A stretch of 64,000 nucleotides of DNA from positions 2,356,001 through 2,420,000 of the forward strand of contig NZ_CP069812.1 in assembly GCF_016894385.1 (NCBI RefSeq), read 5' to 3'. The first letter of the stretch is position 1; each line of letters begins with the position of its first letter. This document shows, one piece after another, positions 31,902 through 41,206 of the stretch. Both the position numbers and the translations under genes were made by a program. The notes under the pieces are model-generated. The model had not been told where the DNA came from. It searched no databases and saw only the letters and a list, made by a program, of their open reading frames with translations. Source of the DNA: Cupriavidus oxalaticus. GTDB taxonomy: Bacteria > Pseudomonadota > Gammaproteobacteria > Burkholderiales > Burkholderiaceae.

Positions 31902-32945
31902 TTACTTGTACTTGGCGTTGGCCTTCTGCACAAAAGCGTTGGTGTAGGTCTCTTCCAGCCTGATCGGCTTGCCCTTCAGTTCGGCGTCGAACTGCTGCAG
32001 CGTGTTCAGCGCGGTGCGCGGGCCGTCGGCCGGCATGGTGCCGTCCGGCGAGATCGCTTCCTTGACCTTGTCCCATGCCGCCAGGTACAGCGCGCGGTCG
32101 CCCAGCAGGTAGCTTTCCGGCACGGCCTTGACGATGTCGGACGGGCCGGCCTTCTGCAGCCACTTGAGCGCGCGCACCATGGCATTGGTCAGCGCCTGCG
32201 TGGTGTTGGGGTTCTGCTGGATAAAGGCCTGCGACGCATACAGGCAGCCCGACGGCATGTTGCCGCCGAACACCGCCTGCGTGTCCTTGAGCGTGCGCGT
32301 GTCCGAGGCGATGCGCACCTCGTTCTTCTGCGTCAGCATCGAGACCACCGGGTCGAGGTTGGCCATCGCATCGATCTGGCCCGAGCGCATGGCCGCCACC
32401 GCGCCGGCGCTGGCGCCCACGCCGATGAACGACACGTCCGACGGCTTCAGCCCATGCTTGGCCAGCACGAAGTTGGCCATCATGTTGGTCGACGACCCCG
32501 GCGCGGTCACGCCGATCTTCTTGCCCTTCAGGTCGGCGATCGACTTGAAGTCGGGCATGGTCTTGTTCGACACCACCAGCACGATCTGCGGCGCCCGGCC
32601 CTGCAGCACGAATTCCTGGTAGCGCTGGCCCTTGGCCTGCAGGTTGATGGTGTGCTCGTAGGCGCCCGAAACCACGTCGGCGCTGCCGCCCACCACGGCC
32701 TGCAGCGCCTTGGCGCCGCCGGCGAAGTCGACGATCTCGACGTCCAGGCCTTCGTCCTTGAAGTAGCCCTGGCGCTCGGCGATGGTCAGCGGCAGGTAGT
32801 AGAACAGGTTCTTGCCGCCGACCGCGATGGTGACCTTGGTCTTCTCCGGCTTGCCCTGCGCCTGCGCATGGCCGAAGGTGAACCAGCCGGCCAGGAACAG
32901 CGCCAGCGCGATCAGGAACTGCTTCCAGAATTTCTTGTTATACAT
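31902..32945 (-). CDS. ABC transporter substrate-binding protein, NMT1/SsuA-like
   Basis: The 347-residue product has a signal peptide (hydrophobic residues ~9-27, cleavage near AQAQ) and a two-lobed binding domain. It shows the family pattern IAVGGKNLFYYLPLTIAERQGYF near the start and SADVVSGAY and KGKKIGVTAPGSS further on. Related proteins bind nitrate, taurine, aliphatic sulfonates, thiamine precursors or aromatic acids. The ligand here cannot be named from sequence, and no sulfonate monooxygenase or nitrate reductase lies nearby to decide. Confidence 0.88.
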   Translation of the reverse strand: MYNKKFWKQFLIALALFLAGWFTFGHAQAQGKPEKTKVTIAVGGKNLFYYLPLTIAERQGYFKDEGLDVEIVDFAGGAKALQAVVGGSADVVSGAYEHTINLQAKGQRYQEFVLQGRAPQIVLVVSNKTMPDFKSIADLKGKKIGVTAPGSSTNMMANFVLAKHGLKPSDVSFIGVGASAGAVAAMRSGQIDAMANLDPVVSMLTQKNEVRIASDTRTLKDTQAVFGGNMPSGCLYASQAFIQQNPNTTQALTNAMVRALKWLQKAGPSDIVKAVPESYLLGDRALYLAAWDKVKEAISPDGTMPADGPRTALNTLQQFDAELKGKPIRLEETYTNAFVQKANAKYK

Positions 32946-33059
32946 GCTTGTCTCCTACCCGTTTTCTGTCCATCTGGATTCGGACGGCGATGCGCGAAAG
33001 CACGGCGTGCCGCCGTGCGGCAAGTTGCGATGCTACCGGGTGGATAAGGGGTCCGCATC

Positions 33060-33071
33060 GGTATCTATACC
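33060..33071. promoter_or_regulatory. Short inverted repeat upstream of the importer operon
   Basis: GGTAT-CT-ATACC is a near-perfect inverted repeat about 115 bases before the binding-protein gene. Read on the minus strand it contains TATAGA, a possible -10. It could be an operator or a chance palindrome. Confidence 0.2.
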
Positions 33072-33090
33072 TATGCGTGCTGCCGGCGTG

Positions 33091-33132
33091 CTCCCCTCTC
33101 CCATAAATGGGTCATAAATGGGAAAGGGGAGA
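33091..33132. repeat. Degenerate palindrome with internal direct repeat
   Basis: CTCCCCTCTCCCA and GGGAAAGGGGAG form imperfect arms around two copies of CATAAATGGG. The arms resemble the REP-like palindromes at 30006-30127, so this may be a decayed copy. It lies between the TctC-like gene and the importer operon. Confidence 0.4.
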
Positions 33133-33152
33133 CAACATTCGAGCTTCAATGC

Positions 33153-34184
33153 TTATTCAGCGTGAATATCGGCAGACTTGATCACCTTGCCCCAGCGCGC
33201 CAGTTCGGCCTTCTGGTACTGCGCCAGCTGCTGCGGATTCATGTACTTCGCCTCGGCGCCCAGTTCCTCGGCCTTCTTGCGGAAGGCTTCGGTGCGCATG
33301 ATCTTCTCGATCTCGCCGGTCAGTTTGTCGACCACGGCCTTGGGCGTGCCCGCCGGCGCGTACATCGCGAACCACGACGACACGTCGAGGTCGGGGTAGC
33401 CGGCCTCGGGCGCCGACGGCACGTCCTTCAGGCTGGGCAGGCGCGTCTTGCTGGTCACCACCAGCGGGCGCAGCTTGCCCGCGGCGATATGGCCCATCAG
33501 CGGCGGCGGCGTGGTCATGGTCAGGTCGACCGTGCCGCCCAGCAGGTCGGTGATGGCCGGCCCGGTGCCCTTGTACGGAACGTGCGCGATCTTGGTGCCG
33601 GCCATCTGGTTCAGCAGCTCGGTCGAGACGTGCTGCAGCGAACCGTTGCCCGACGAGGCGTAGTTGAGCTTGTCCGGATTGGCCTTGGCGTACGCGACCA
33701 GCTCCTTCAGCGACTTGACCGGCAGGCTCTGGCGCACCACCAGCACCTGCGGTGCCGACAGGATATTGGCCACCGGCGCGAAGTCCTTGACCGGATCCCA
33801 CGACAGGTTCTTCATCAGCAGCGGCGTGATCACGTGGAAGCCCGAGTACTGCAGCATCAGCGTGTAGCCATCCGGCTTGGCGCGCGCCACCAGCTGCGCG
33901 GCGATGCCGCCGTTGCCGCCGGGCTTGTTGTCCACCACCACCGGCTGGCCAAGCGCCTTGGACAGCGGCTCGGAAATCATTCGTGCCGCGATGTCGGTGG
34001 TGCCGCCCGCCGCAGCGGATACCACCAGCGTGACCGGGCGGCTGGGATAGGCGTCCTGCGCCAGCGCGGCAGGCGCCAGCCACGCGGCACCGAGCGCGGC
34101 CAGTGTGGCAGCGACGGCCTTGCGCCGGTTGGCGCAGGCGGTGGTAGCGGGCTTGGCAGCGATGCGTTGAAGGGCTTGCTTCAT
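33153..34184 (-). CDS. Bug/TctC-family periplasmic binding protein
   Basis: The 343-residue product has a twin-Arg-like basic N-terminus (NRRKAVAAT), a hydrophobic signal and AQDAYPSRPVTLVV at the mature start, then the family GGTTDIAARM, PGGNGG and YKGTGPAITDLLGG motifs. Bug proteins bind carboxylates for TctAB-type transport, but many in this group are orphans without membrane partners; no tctA or tctB is present here. I chose the ATG at 34184 because GGAG lies eight bases upstream. Position downstream of the HMG-CoA lyase gene suggests it captures that pathway's substrate. Confidence 0.92.
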   Translation of the reverse strand: MKQALQRIAAKPATTACANRRKAVAATLAALGAAWLAPAALAQDAYPSRPVTLVVSAAAGGTTDIAARMISEPLSKALGQPVVVDNKPGGNGGIAAQLVARAKPDGYTLMLQYSGFHVITPLLMKNLSWDPVKDFAPVANILSAPQVLVVRQSLPVKSLKELVAYAKANPDKLNYASSGNGSLQHVSTELLNQMAGTKIAHVPYKGTGPAITDLLGGTVDLTMTTPPPLMGHIAAGKLRPLVVTSKTRLPSLKDVPSAPEAGYPDLDVSSWFAMYAPAGTPKAVVDKLTGEIEKIMRTEAFRKKAEELGAEAKYMNPQQLAQYQKAELARWGKVIKSADIHAE

Positions 34185-34242
34185 GAGGGTCTCCATTTGT
34201 ATTGTCAATGTCTTGTTGTTGTCCGGGTGCGGCGCTAGTCCA

Positions 34243-35211
34243 CTAGGCTTGCGCCGCGAAATGCTCCGCCATCCATGCCGGCGGCTGGTGCGTGCGCAGG
34301 CGCGGGCCGGCGCTGAGCAACTGGCTGTGGATGTCGCGGCCGACCAGCTCGGGCAGGCCGGCCACCGCGTCGAGCAGCGCACCGAGGTTGACGCCGGTCT
34401 GCACGCCCATGCAGTCGAACATGTGGACCAGGTCCTCGGTGCTGACGTTGCCGCTGGCGCCGGGCGCGTACGGGCAGCCGCCAAGGCCGCCGGCGGCCGC
34501 GTCGAAGCGGGTCACGCCGGTCTCCCAGGCCGCCAGCGCATTGGCCAGGCCCATGCCGCGCGTGTTGTGCAGGTGGATGGTCAGGCCGGTGCCGGGCAGT
34601 GCTGCCTGGAACCGCTCGCACAGCGCGGCCACTTGCGTGGGATAGGCCATGCCGGTGGTGTCGCACAGCGTGATGCCCGCCGCGCCGGCTTCGGCAAAGC
34701 GCGTGGCCAGCGCCATCACCGCGTCGGTTTCGACCTCACCCTCGAAGGGGCAGCCGAACACCGTCGACAGCGAGATGTTGACCGGCACGCCCGCCGTGCT
34801 GGCGGCGTCGATCATCGCCAGCAACTGCGCCTGCGATTGCTCGCGCGTCATGCGGAGGTTGGCGCGGTTGTGGGTCTCGCTGGCCGACATCACCAGGTTG
34901 ACCTCGTCCGGCCGGCACGACAGCGCGCGTTCCAGCCCGCGCAGGTTGGGCACCAGCACGGTGTAGCGCACGCCGGGATAGCGCTGGATCTGGTGCATCA
35001 CCGCTTCGGCATCGGCGAGCGCGGGGATGGCGCGCGCCGACGTGAACGAGGTGGCTTCGATGCGGGCGAAGCCGCAGGCCGACAGCGCGTCGACGAAGGC
35101 GACCTTGCCGTCGGTGGGCACCACCACCGGCTCGATCTGCAGGCCGTCGCGCGGCGCGACTTCATTGATTTCGACGCGGGCCGGGCCGCGCAGTTGAGCG
35201 GCGGCGCTCAT
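34243..35211 (-). CDS. Hydroxymethylglutaryl-CoA lyase family protein
   Basis: The 322-residue TIM-barrel protein shows the HMGL-like EVAPRDGLQ at the first strand (catalytic Arg, Asp), IHLHNTRGMG with metal-binding histidines and the signature GLGGCPYAPGASGN with the active-site cysteine. HMG-CoA lyase cleaves HMG-CoA to acetyl-CoA and acetoacetate. A related activity on a similar 3-hydroxyacyl-CoA cannot be excluded. Its ATG overlaps the stop of the CoA-transferase gene by 4 bases, so the two enzymes are made together. No leucine-degradation genes (liu) are nearby. Confidence 0.9.
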   Translation of the reverse strand: MSAAAQLRGPARVEINEVAPRDGLQIEPVVVPTDGKVAFVDALSACGFARIEATSFTSARAIPALADAEAVMHQIQRYPGVRYTVLVPNLRGLERALSCRPDEVNLVMSASETHNRANLRMTREQSQAQLLAMIDAASTAGVPVNISLSTVFGCPFEGEVETDAVMALATRFAEAGAAGITLCDTTGMAYPTQVAALCERFQAALPGTGLTIHLHNTRGMGLANALAAWETGVTRFDAAAGGLGGCPYAPGASGNVSTEDLVHMFDCMGVQTGVNLGALLDAVAGLPELVGRDIHSQLLSAGPRLRTHQPPAWMAEHFAAQA

Positions 35212-36404
35212 GCGATCACCTTGCGCGCGCGCAGGTCGGCGATAGCAGCGTCATCAAAGCCCGCCTGCTTCAGCACGGCATCGGTATGCTCGCCCAGCGT
35301 GGGCGCGCGGTCGTGGATGCCGCCCGGGCTCGCCGACAGCCTGGGCACCACGCCCGGCACTTCCACGGTCAGGCCACCGGCCGAGGTCACCGACTCGATC
35401 ACGCCGCGGGCCCGGTAGTGCGGATCCTCGGCGATGTCCTTGACGGTATAGATCCGGCCCGACGGCACCTGCGCCTCGCGCAGCACCGCCAGCACCGATT
35501 CCACCGTCTGCGTGCGGGTCCAGTCGGCGATGGCGGCATCGATCTCGTCGACACGTTTCACGCGGCCGTCGTTCTGCGCCAGCGCCGGGTCATCGGCCAG
35601 GTCGGGCCGGCCGATGGCCAGCATCATGCGCTTGAAGATGGCATCGCCGTTGGCCGCCACCAGCACGTATTCGCCGCTGCTGCAGGGATAGGCGTTGGAC
35701 GGGGCGATGCCCGGCAGCGCGCCGCCGGCGGGCTGGCGCACCGCGCCGAAGGCGGAGTATTCCGGCAGCAGGCTTTCGCTCAGGTTGAACAGCGATTCGT
35801 ACAGCGCCACGTCGATCACCTGGCCCTCGCCGCCGCGCGCATCGCGCTGGTACAGCGCCAGCAGCACGCCCATGGCCCCGTGCAGCCCGGCGATGGTGTC
35901 GCCCAGCGACAATCCGGCGCGCACCGGCGCGCGGCCCGGCTCGCCCGTCAGGTGACGCAGTCCCGCCATGGCCTCGGCCACCGCAGCGAAGCCCGGCTCG
36001 TCCTTCCTGGGGCCGGTCTGGCCGTAGCCCGACACGCGCAGCATGATCAGGCGCGGGTTGTCGGCATGCAGCACGTCCCAGCCCAGGCCCCATTTCTCCA
36101 TGGTGCCGGGGCGGAAGTTCTCGATCAGCACATCGGCCTCGGCGGCCAGCTTGCGCACCAGCGCCTGCCCTTCCGGCTGGCGCAGGTCGATGCAGATCGA
36201 TTCCTTGTTGCGCGACTGTGCTTCCCACCACACCGACGTGCCCTCATGCAGCATGCGCCATTTGCGCAGCGGGTCGCCCTGCCCGGGCGGTTCTACCTTG
36301 ATGATGTGGGCGCCGAAATCGGCCAGGGTCTTCGCGGCAAAGGGGCCGGCGATAAGTTGTCCGAGTTCGAGGACGCGGATGCCCTCGAGGATCTGTTGCG
36401 CCAT
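35208..36404 (-). CDS. Class III (CaiB/BaiF) CoA-transferase
   Basis: The 398-residue protein has the family N-terminus GIRVLELGQLIAGPFAAK, ENFRPGTMEKWGLG, and catalytic aspartate D169 in LSLGDTIAG. Class III enzymes move CoA from one carboxylic acid to another. It overlaps the HMG-CoA lyase gene and lies behind a LysR regulator. Mammalian SUGCT is a class III transferase acting on HMG and glutarate, so activation of HMG or a similar dicarboxylate before lyase cleavage is a reasonable inference. Other acceptors remain possible. Confidence 0.9.
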   Translation of the reverse strand: MAQQILEGIRVLELGQLIAGPFAAKTLADFGAHIIKVEPPGQGDPLRKWRMLHEGTSVWWEAQSRNKESICIDLRQPEGQALVRKLAAEADVLIENFRPGTMEKWGLGWDVLHADNPRLIMLRVSGYGQTGPRKDEPGFAAVAEAMAGLRHLTGEPGRAPVRAGLSLGDTIAGLHGAMGVLLALYQRDARGGEGQVIDVALYESLFNLSESLLPEYSAFGAVRQPAGGALPGIAPSNAYPCSSGEYVLVAANGDAIFKRMMLAIGRPDLADDPALAQNDGRVKRVDEIDAAIADWTRTQTVESVLAVLREAQVPSGRIYTVKDIAEDPHYRARGVIESVTSAGGLTVEVPGVVPRLSASPGGIHDRAPTLGEHTDAVLKQAGFDDAAIADLRARKVIA

Positions 36405-36568
36405 GGCGTGTCTCCGTGCAATGCGGGGGATTTGTTGCGCTGCGGAAATCCGATCTGGTGATCGATACCGCCGCGTCTGTCATTGGCACGGAGTGTGCCC
36501 GAGCGAGGGGCGAGCCAGGAATCGGCAATCGGAGAAGCGGGTTTTCTCGGAACGCGAAAGGCTCCACG

Positions 36569-36640
36569 GTCGTTCCCGCGCAGGCGGGAACCCAGTGACT
36601 TTAAAAAAGACGCTGGATTCCCGCCTGCGCGGGAATGACG
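36569..36640. repeat. REPIN-like doublet: two inverted palindromic REP copies
   Basis: Left copy (about 36569-36595) and right copy (36613-36640) each contain TTCCCGCGCAGGCGGGAA or its inverse and are near-perfect inverted repeats of one another. They are separated by an A-rich spacer at 36596-36612. This matches the structure of a REP doublet, a small mobile unit spread by a RAYT transposase in other bacteria. It lies in the 289-base gap between the LysR and CoA-transferase genes. No RAYT gene is in the window. Confidence 0.8.
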
Positions 36641-36693
36641 GTGGTATTGGATCCCCTGCCTGGCAAAGCGCAGACGGCCTCGATGCAACGGCC

Positions 36694-37599
36694 TCAGAAC
36701 GGCGCCTTGTCCCCGCACAGATGGGTGATCAGCAGACGCGCCGACACCGTCAGGCCCGCCGGGTCGCGCAGCCCGATCAGCAGCGAGCGGCGCGCCCACG
36801 CATCCTGCAGCGACACCAGCGACAAACCCATCGACTTGACATGCGGCTCGGCCGCGATGCGCGGCAGCACGCCCACGCCGAGGCCGGCCATCACCATGCG
36901 GCACATGGCGTCGAAGCTGCGCACCTGGATGCGCAGCCGGAACGGCCGGTCGAGCCGGCTGCTTTCCTCGAGCAGACGCGCCGCCAGCGAGGTTTCCTGC
37001 GGCAGGCTGACGAAGTCGAATTCGAGCGTATCGGCATACCGTACCGGGCCGCGCGCAGCCAGCGGATGGTTGGGCGGCGTGATGATGACCAGTTCGTCCT
37101 GGCGGTACTCGACCGTCATCAGCCCCGCCGCCGGCGTGCGGTCGGCAAAGATGCCGACATCGGCGCGGTTCTCCACCAGCGCGGCGACGATGTCGCGGCT
37201 GTTCTGCTCTTCCAGCTCGATGCGGATGGTGGGATGGCGCTGCATGAACGACGCCAGGTCGTCCGGCAGGAACTGCGTGATCGCCGACGTGTTGGCGCAG
37301 ACGCGCACCTGCCCGCGCACGCCGGACGCATAGTCCGACATCACGCCGGCCATGCGCTCCACATCCTGCAGGATGGTCAGCGCGTGGTGGAAGCAGGCCT
37401 GCCCGGCCTCGGTCAGCTGCACGCCGGCGGCATGGCGGAAGAACAGCGGCGCGCCCACCGCGGTCTCAAGGTCCGAGATGCGCTTGCTGGCGGCCGCCAC
37501 GGCCAGGTGCGACTGGCGCGCGCCGGCCGAGATGCTGCCTTGGCGCGCCACGGCGACGAACAAGCCAAGCGTGACGAGATCGAAGCGGGCCAGGTTCAT
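36694..37599 (-). CDS. LysR-family transcriptional regulator
   Basis: The 301-residue regulator has an N-terminal winged helix-turn-helix (residues ~5-62, with VARQGSISAGARQSHLAVAAASKRI) and a C-terminal ligand-binding domain of periplasmic-binding-protein type. Activators of this family usually respond to a pathway metabolite. It lies upstream of the CoA-transferase, lyase and TctC genes on the same strand and is their likely regulator, though LysR proteins are more often divergent from targets. I chose the ATG at 37599, which starts directly before the HTH; no strong ribosome-binding site is visible. Confidence 0.9.
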   Translation of the reverse strand: MNLARFDLVTLGLFVAVARQGSISAGARQSHLAVAAASKRISDLETAVGAPLFFRHAAGVQLTEAGQACFHHALTILQDVERMAGVMSDYASGVRGQVRVCANTSAITQFLPDDLASFMQRHPTIRIELEEQNSRDIVAALVENRADVGIFADRTPAAGLMTVEYRQDELVIITPPNHPLAARGPVRYADTLEFDFVSLPQETSLAARLLEESSRLDRPFRLRIQVRSFDAMCRMVMAGLGVGVLPRIAAEPHVKSMGLSLVSLQDAWARRSLLIGLRDPAGLTVSARLLITHLCGDKAPF

Positions 37600-37655
37600 G
37601 GGGCAGGCAGACGCGGAAAAGTCCGGCGCGGGCATGCCGCCCCGCGCCGCAGGGA

Positions 37656-38282
37656 TCAGAGAGTGCGGCGGTCCATCACCGCGCGCGCGATAGTGCCGGC
37701 ATCGACGTATTCCAGCTCGCCGCCGACCGGCACGCCGCGCGCCAGGCGCGACACCTTGAGGCCGCGCGCCTTGAGCATTTCGCCGATGTAGTGGGCGGTG
37801 GCCTCGCCTTCGCTGGTGAAGTTGGTGGCGACGATGACTTCGCCGACCGGGCCGCCCAGTTCCGGCTCGGTGGCGCGCGCCAGCAGCCGGTCCAGGTGGA
37901 TCTCGCGCGGGCCGATGCCGTCCAGCGGCGACAGCCGGCCCATCAGCACGAAGTACTTGCCGCGGTAAGTCAGCGTCTGCTCGATCATGACCTGGTCGGC
38001 CGGCGTTTCCACCACGCACAGCAGCGCAGCGTCGCGGCGCTCGTCCAGGCAGGTCTCGCAGATTTCCTGCTCGGTGAAGGTGTTGCAGCGCTGGCAGTGG
38101 CGGATATGGTCCGCCGCGCCGCGCAGGGCGTCGCCCAGTTTGCGCGCGCCCTCGCGGTCGTGCTGCAGCAGGTGGTAGGCCATGCGCTGGGCGGACTTGG
38201 GCCCGACGCCCGGCAGCACCCGCAGCGCCTCGACCAGCGCCTGCAGCGAAGTCGGCGCGGAACCCTTCACACCGGCTTTCAC
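37656..38282 (-). CDS. recR: Recombination mediator protein RecR
   Basis: RecR works with RecF and RecO to load RecA at gaps. The 208-residue product has a helix-hairpin-helix ([16 protein letters not shown]), a zinc-binding CQRC...CETC motif and a Toprim domain with [12 protein letters not shown]. The start is a GTG at 38282, preceded by AAGG and eight bases after the ybaB stop, giving the family length. It is the last gene of dnaX-ybaB-recR, a conserved trio. Confidence 0.96.
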   Translation of the reverse strand: MKAGVKGSAPTSLQALVEALRVLPGVGPKSAQRMAYHLLQHDREGARKLGDALRGAADHIRHCQRCNTFTEQEICETCLDERRDAALLCVVETPADQVMIEQTLTYRGKYFVLMGRLSPLDGIGPREIHLDRLLARATEPELGGPVGEVIVATNFTSEGEATAHYIGEMLKARGLKVSRLARGVPVGGELEYVDAGTIARAVMDRRTL

Positions 38283-38290
38283 GCCTGCCT

Positions 38291-38623
38291 TCAGAACGGC
38301 AGCTTGAAGCCGGGGGGCAGCGGCAGGCCCGAGGTCATCGAGCCCATCTTCTCCTGCGTGGTGGCCTCGGCCTTGCGCACGGCATCGTTGAAGGCGGCGG
38401 CGACCAGGTCTTCCAGCAGGTCCTTGTCCTCGCCCTCGGCCAGCAGGCTGGGGTCGATGGTGACGCGCTTGACGTCGTTCTTGCAGGTCATGACCACCTT
38501 GACGAGACCGGCGCCGGACTGGCCCTCGACCTCGATCTGGGCCAGCTGCTCCTGCATCTTCTTCATGTTTTCCTGCATCTGCTGGGCTTGCTTCATCAGC
38601 CCGGCGAGTTGACCTTTCATCAT
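38291..38623 (-). CDS. Nucleoid-associated protein YbaB/EbfC
   Basis: YbaB/EbfC proteins are small dimeric DNA-binding proteins with a tweezer shape. The 110-residue product (or 109 from the second ATG) begins [17 protein letters not shown] and has the family [22 protein letters not shown] core. AGGAG lies about nine bases before the first ATG. It sits between dnaX and recR as in most bacteria, and its function may be linked to replication or recombination. Confidence 0.95.
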   Translation of the reverse strand: MMKGQLAGLMKQAQQMQENMKKMQEQLAQIEVEGQSGAGLVKVVMTCKNDVKRVTIDPSLLAEGEDKDLLEDLVAAAFNDAVRKAEATTQEKMGSMTSGLPLPPGFKLPF

Positions 38624-38695
38624 GATGGAACGCTCCTGGATTCGGTAAAAAATTCGGTGGTGGAAATTCGTGGCGGATGGCGCGGACTGGGGCCG

Positions 38696-41086
38696 TCAAG
38701 CCGCGCGCGGCTGGATCGAGCCCGGCACGATCTGGCCGCCAAAGTCGCGCAGCAGCCCTTGCACAAACGGATCGGCCTCGATCGCGGCCTCGGCTTCGCG
38801 CTGGCGCTCGGCGCGTGCCTGGGCATCGGCCGCCGCCGCGGTGACAGCGACCGCGCCGACCTCGCACAGCACGCGCACCGGCTGGCCGAAGTGGTCGCAC
38901 AGCACCTGCTGCAGGCGTTCGGCAACGCCGTTCTCGCCGAGGGCGGCCACCGGGATGCGCAGGTTGAAGATATTGCCGACCACCTGCGTCAGTTCGCTCT
39001 GGTACGCCAGCTGTTGCGCCAGGCCCTTGAGCGGCAGGCCGACAGCCAGCGCCGGCCAGTCGCCGGTGAAGACCGGCGGCGAGCCGTCTTCGCCCGCTGC
39101 GGGCGGGCGTGGCGCGACGAGCTTCGCGCCCTCGGCCGATGCGGCAGGCGCGGCGGCCTCGGCTTCGCGCACGGGGGCGCTGGCGGGCCTGGCCGCGCCG
39201 TTGCGTGGATTGACACGTGCCGGCGGCTCGCTGAAACCGTTGTCGCCGAAGCCGTTGTCCCGCTCGTCCGCACGGAAACCCGGGTCGCTGTCATAGGGAC
39301 CGATGACCGGCAAGTCCGGCGGCAGATCTTCCCATGGCGGCACATCGCTGCCGCCGGACATCTCCCACGGCGGTACCGATTCGGGTTCAGGCTGGCGCGC
39401 GGCCAGGGCCGGCCTGGCGGGCGCTGCCGGGGGCTGCGGCACAGTACGCTGCGCCGGTGCCTGGGCTTGCGCGGGCGGCTGCGGGGCCGGCCGGGCCGGC
39501 GCCGCGGCGGGACGGCTCACGGCAGCAGCACCCGGCGCGCGCAACGGCTGCGCGGGCGGACGCTGCGCGGGAGCCGCTGCGGCGGCGGGCGCGGCAGGGG
39601 GCGGGGCATTGCGCGCGCCCCCGCGCGCGGATGCGGCACGTGCGGCCGCCAGCGCGGCACGCGCCGGCGACATGGCAGCATCGGGCGCGGGCCGCGCCGG
39701 TGCGGCTGGCGCAACAGGCGCAACAGGCGCAACAGGCGCAACAGGCGCTGCGGGCTGGGCCGCTGGTTCGGAGACGGGTGCCGGTACGGCCGGCTTTGCC
39801 GCCGCCGGCATCGGCACTGCTACAGCAGCTACAGGGGCTGGTGCGGCTGGTGCGGCTGGTGCGGCCGCCACGGCGGCATGCCGGGCCGTGGCCGGATCGG
39901 CCGCCAGCGCCGCACTACGCGGCCGCGACGGCGCGGCGCCGCCGCCCTGTCCCTGCGCCACGGTCGGCGGCGTCGGCTCCGGCGATGCCGACGGCCGGAA
40001 CGCCAGCATGCGCAGCAGCGTCATGGTGAAGCCGGCGTACTCGTCCGGCGCCAGCGCCAGTTCATTGCGGCCGAGGTTGGCGATCTGGTAGAACAGCTGC
40101 ACTTCCTGCGCGTCGAACACGCCGGCGAGGCGGCGCACATCGTCCGCCTCCGGCCATTCGTCCTGCACCGAAGCCGGCACGGCCTGCGCCAGCGCGACCT
40201 TGTGCAGCAGCGAAGCCAGGTCCTGCAGCGCGCCGGCAAACGACAGGCTGCGGTCGGCCATGGCATCGGCGATGCCCAGCATGGCGGCGCCATCCTCGGC
40301 GGCGAGCGCATCGAGCAGCTGCACCAGGTAGCCCTGGTCGATCGCGCCCAGCATGCCGCGCACCGCTTCCTCGGAGACCTGCCCCGCGCTGTAGGCGATG
40401 GCCTGGTCGGTCAGCGACAGCGCATCGCGCATCGAGCCGTGCGCGGCCTGCGCCAGCAGCCGCAGCGCGTTGCCGTCATGGCCGATGCCTTCCTGCGCCA
40501 GGATATGGTCCAGGTGCGAGACGATATGCCCCGGCGGCATCTGCTTGAGGTTGAACTGCAGGCAGCGCGACAGCACCGTGACCGGGATCTTCTGCGGGTC
40601 GGTGGTGGCGAGGATGAACTTGACGTGCCCGGGCGGCTCTTCCAGCGTCTTCAGCATGGCGTTAAAGGCGTGGTTGGTGAGCATGTGCACTTCGTCGATC
40701 ATGTAGACCTTGAAGCGCCCGGTGCCGGGGGCGTAGACCGCCTTGTCGAGCAGCTGCGCCATCTCGTCGACGCCGCGGTTGGAGGCGGCGTCCATCTCGA
40801 TGTAGTCGACGAAGCGGCCGCTGTCGATCTCGGTGCAGGCCTTGCACACCCCGCATGGCTGGGCGGTGATGCCGCCGTTGCCGTCAGCGCCGGTGCAGTT
40901 CAGGGCCTTGGCCAGGATCCGCGACAGCGTGGTCTTGCCGACCCCGCGCGTGCCGGTGAACAGGTAGGCGTGGTGCAGCCGCTGCTGTTCCAGCGCGTGC
41001 GTGAGCGCGCGGACCACGTGCTCCTGGCCGACCAGCGTGGTGAAATCCCTGGGGCGCCATTTGCGCGCTAGAACTTGATAACTCAT
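38696..41086 (-). CDS. dnaX: DNA polymerase III subunits gamma/tau
   Basis: DnaX is the clamp-loader ATPase and, as tau, ties polymerase cores together. The 796-residue product has P-loop GTRGVGKT at 45-52, a zinc module (Cys64, 78, 81, 84), the MIDEVHM Walker B and an SRC arginine finger. A ~230-residue Ala/Pro-rich linker (about residues 370-600) contains VAP repeats encoded by a 9-bp tandem array. A C-terminal domain follows that should bind DnaE. I see no A-rich slippery site for a gamma form. It is followed closely by ybaB and recR. Confidence 0.96.
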   Translation of the reverse strand: MSYQVLARKWRPRDFTTLVGQEHVVRALTHALEQQRLHHAYLFTGTRGVGKTTLSRILAKALNCTGADGNGGITAQPCGVCKACTEIDSGRFVDYIEMDAASNRGVDEMAQLLDKAVYAPGTGRFKVYMIDEVHMLTNHAFNAMLKTLEEPPGHVKFILATTDPQKIPVTVLSRCLQFNLKQMPPGHIVSHLDHILAQEGIGHDGNALRLLAQAAHGSMRDALSLTDQAIAYSAGQVSEEAVRGMLGAIDQGYLVQLLDALAAEDGAAMLGIADAMADRSLSFAGALQDLASLLHKVALAQAVPASVQDEWPEADDVRRLAGVFDAQEVQLFYQIANLGRNELALAPDEYAGFTMTLLRMLAFRPSASPEPTPPTVAQGQGGGAAPSRPRSAALAADPATARHAAVAAAPAAPAAPAPVAAVAVPMPAAAKPAVPAPVSEPAAQPAAPVAPVAPVAPVAPAAPARPAPDAAMSPARAALAAARAASARGGARNAPPPAAPAAAAAPAQRPPAQPLRAPGAAAVSRPAAAPARPAPQPPAQAQAPAQRTVPQPPAAPARPALAARQPEPESVPPWEMSGGSDVPPWEDLPPDLPVIGPYDSDPGFRADERDNGFGDNGFSEPPARVNPRNGAARPASAPVREAEAAAPAASAEGAKLVAPRPPAAGEDGSPPVFTGDWPALAVGLPLKGLAQQLAYQSELTQVVGNIFNLRIPVAALGENGVAERLQQVLCDHFGQPVRVLCEVGAVAVTAAAADAQARAERQREAEAAIEADPFVQGLLRDFGGQIVPGSIQPRAA
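39711..39746. repeat. 9-bp tandem repeat in dnaX linker
   Basis: Four perfect copies of GCAACAGGC lie head to tail and encode (Ala-Pro-Val) repeats of the tau linker on the minus strand. In-frame slippage would change linker length by three residues at a time. Confidence 0.85.
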
Positions 41087-41206
41087 GGCGGCGATTGTAG
41101 CAAATGGCGACCGCCCCCAGCCCGCCGCAGGGCCGGAGTTTGCGGCCTGGAGCGCAGGCCTGCCAGCGGCGCCGCGCCGCTGACGGGTTTCAGGCGCGGG
41201 ACGGCT

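Noticed and set aside
38696..41086. Programmed frameshift in dnaX for a gamma form
   Set aside because: No A-rich slippery heptamer or obvious stimulatory element was visible in the linker region.
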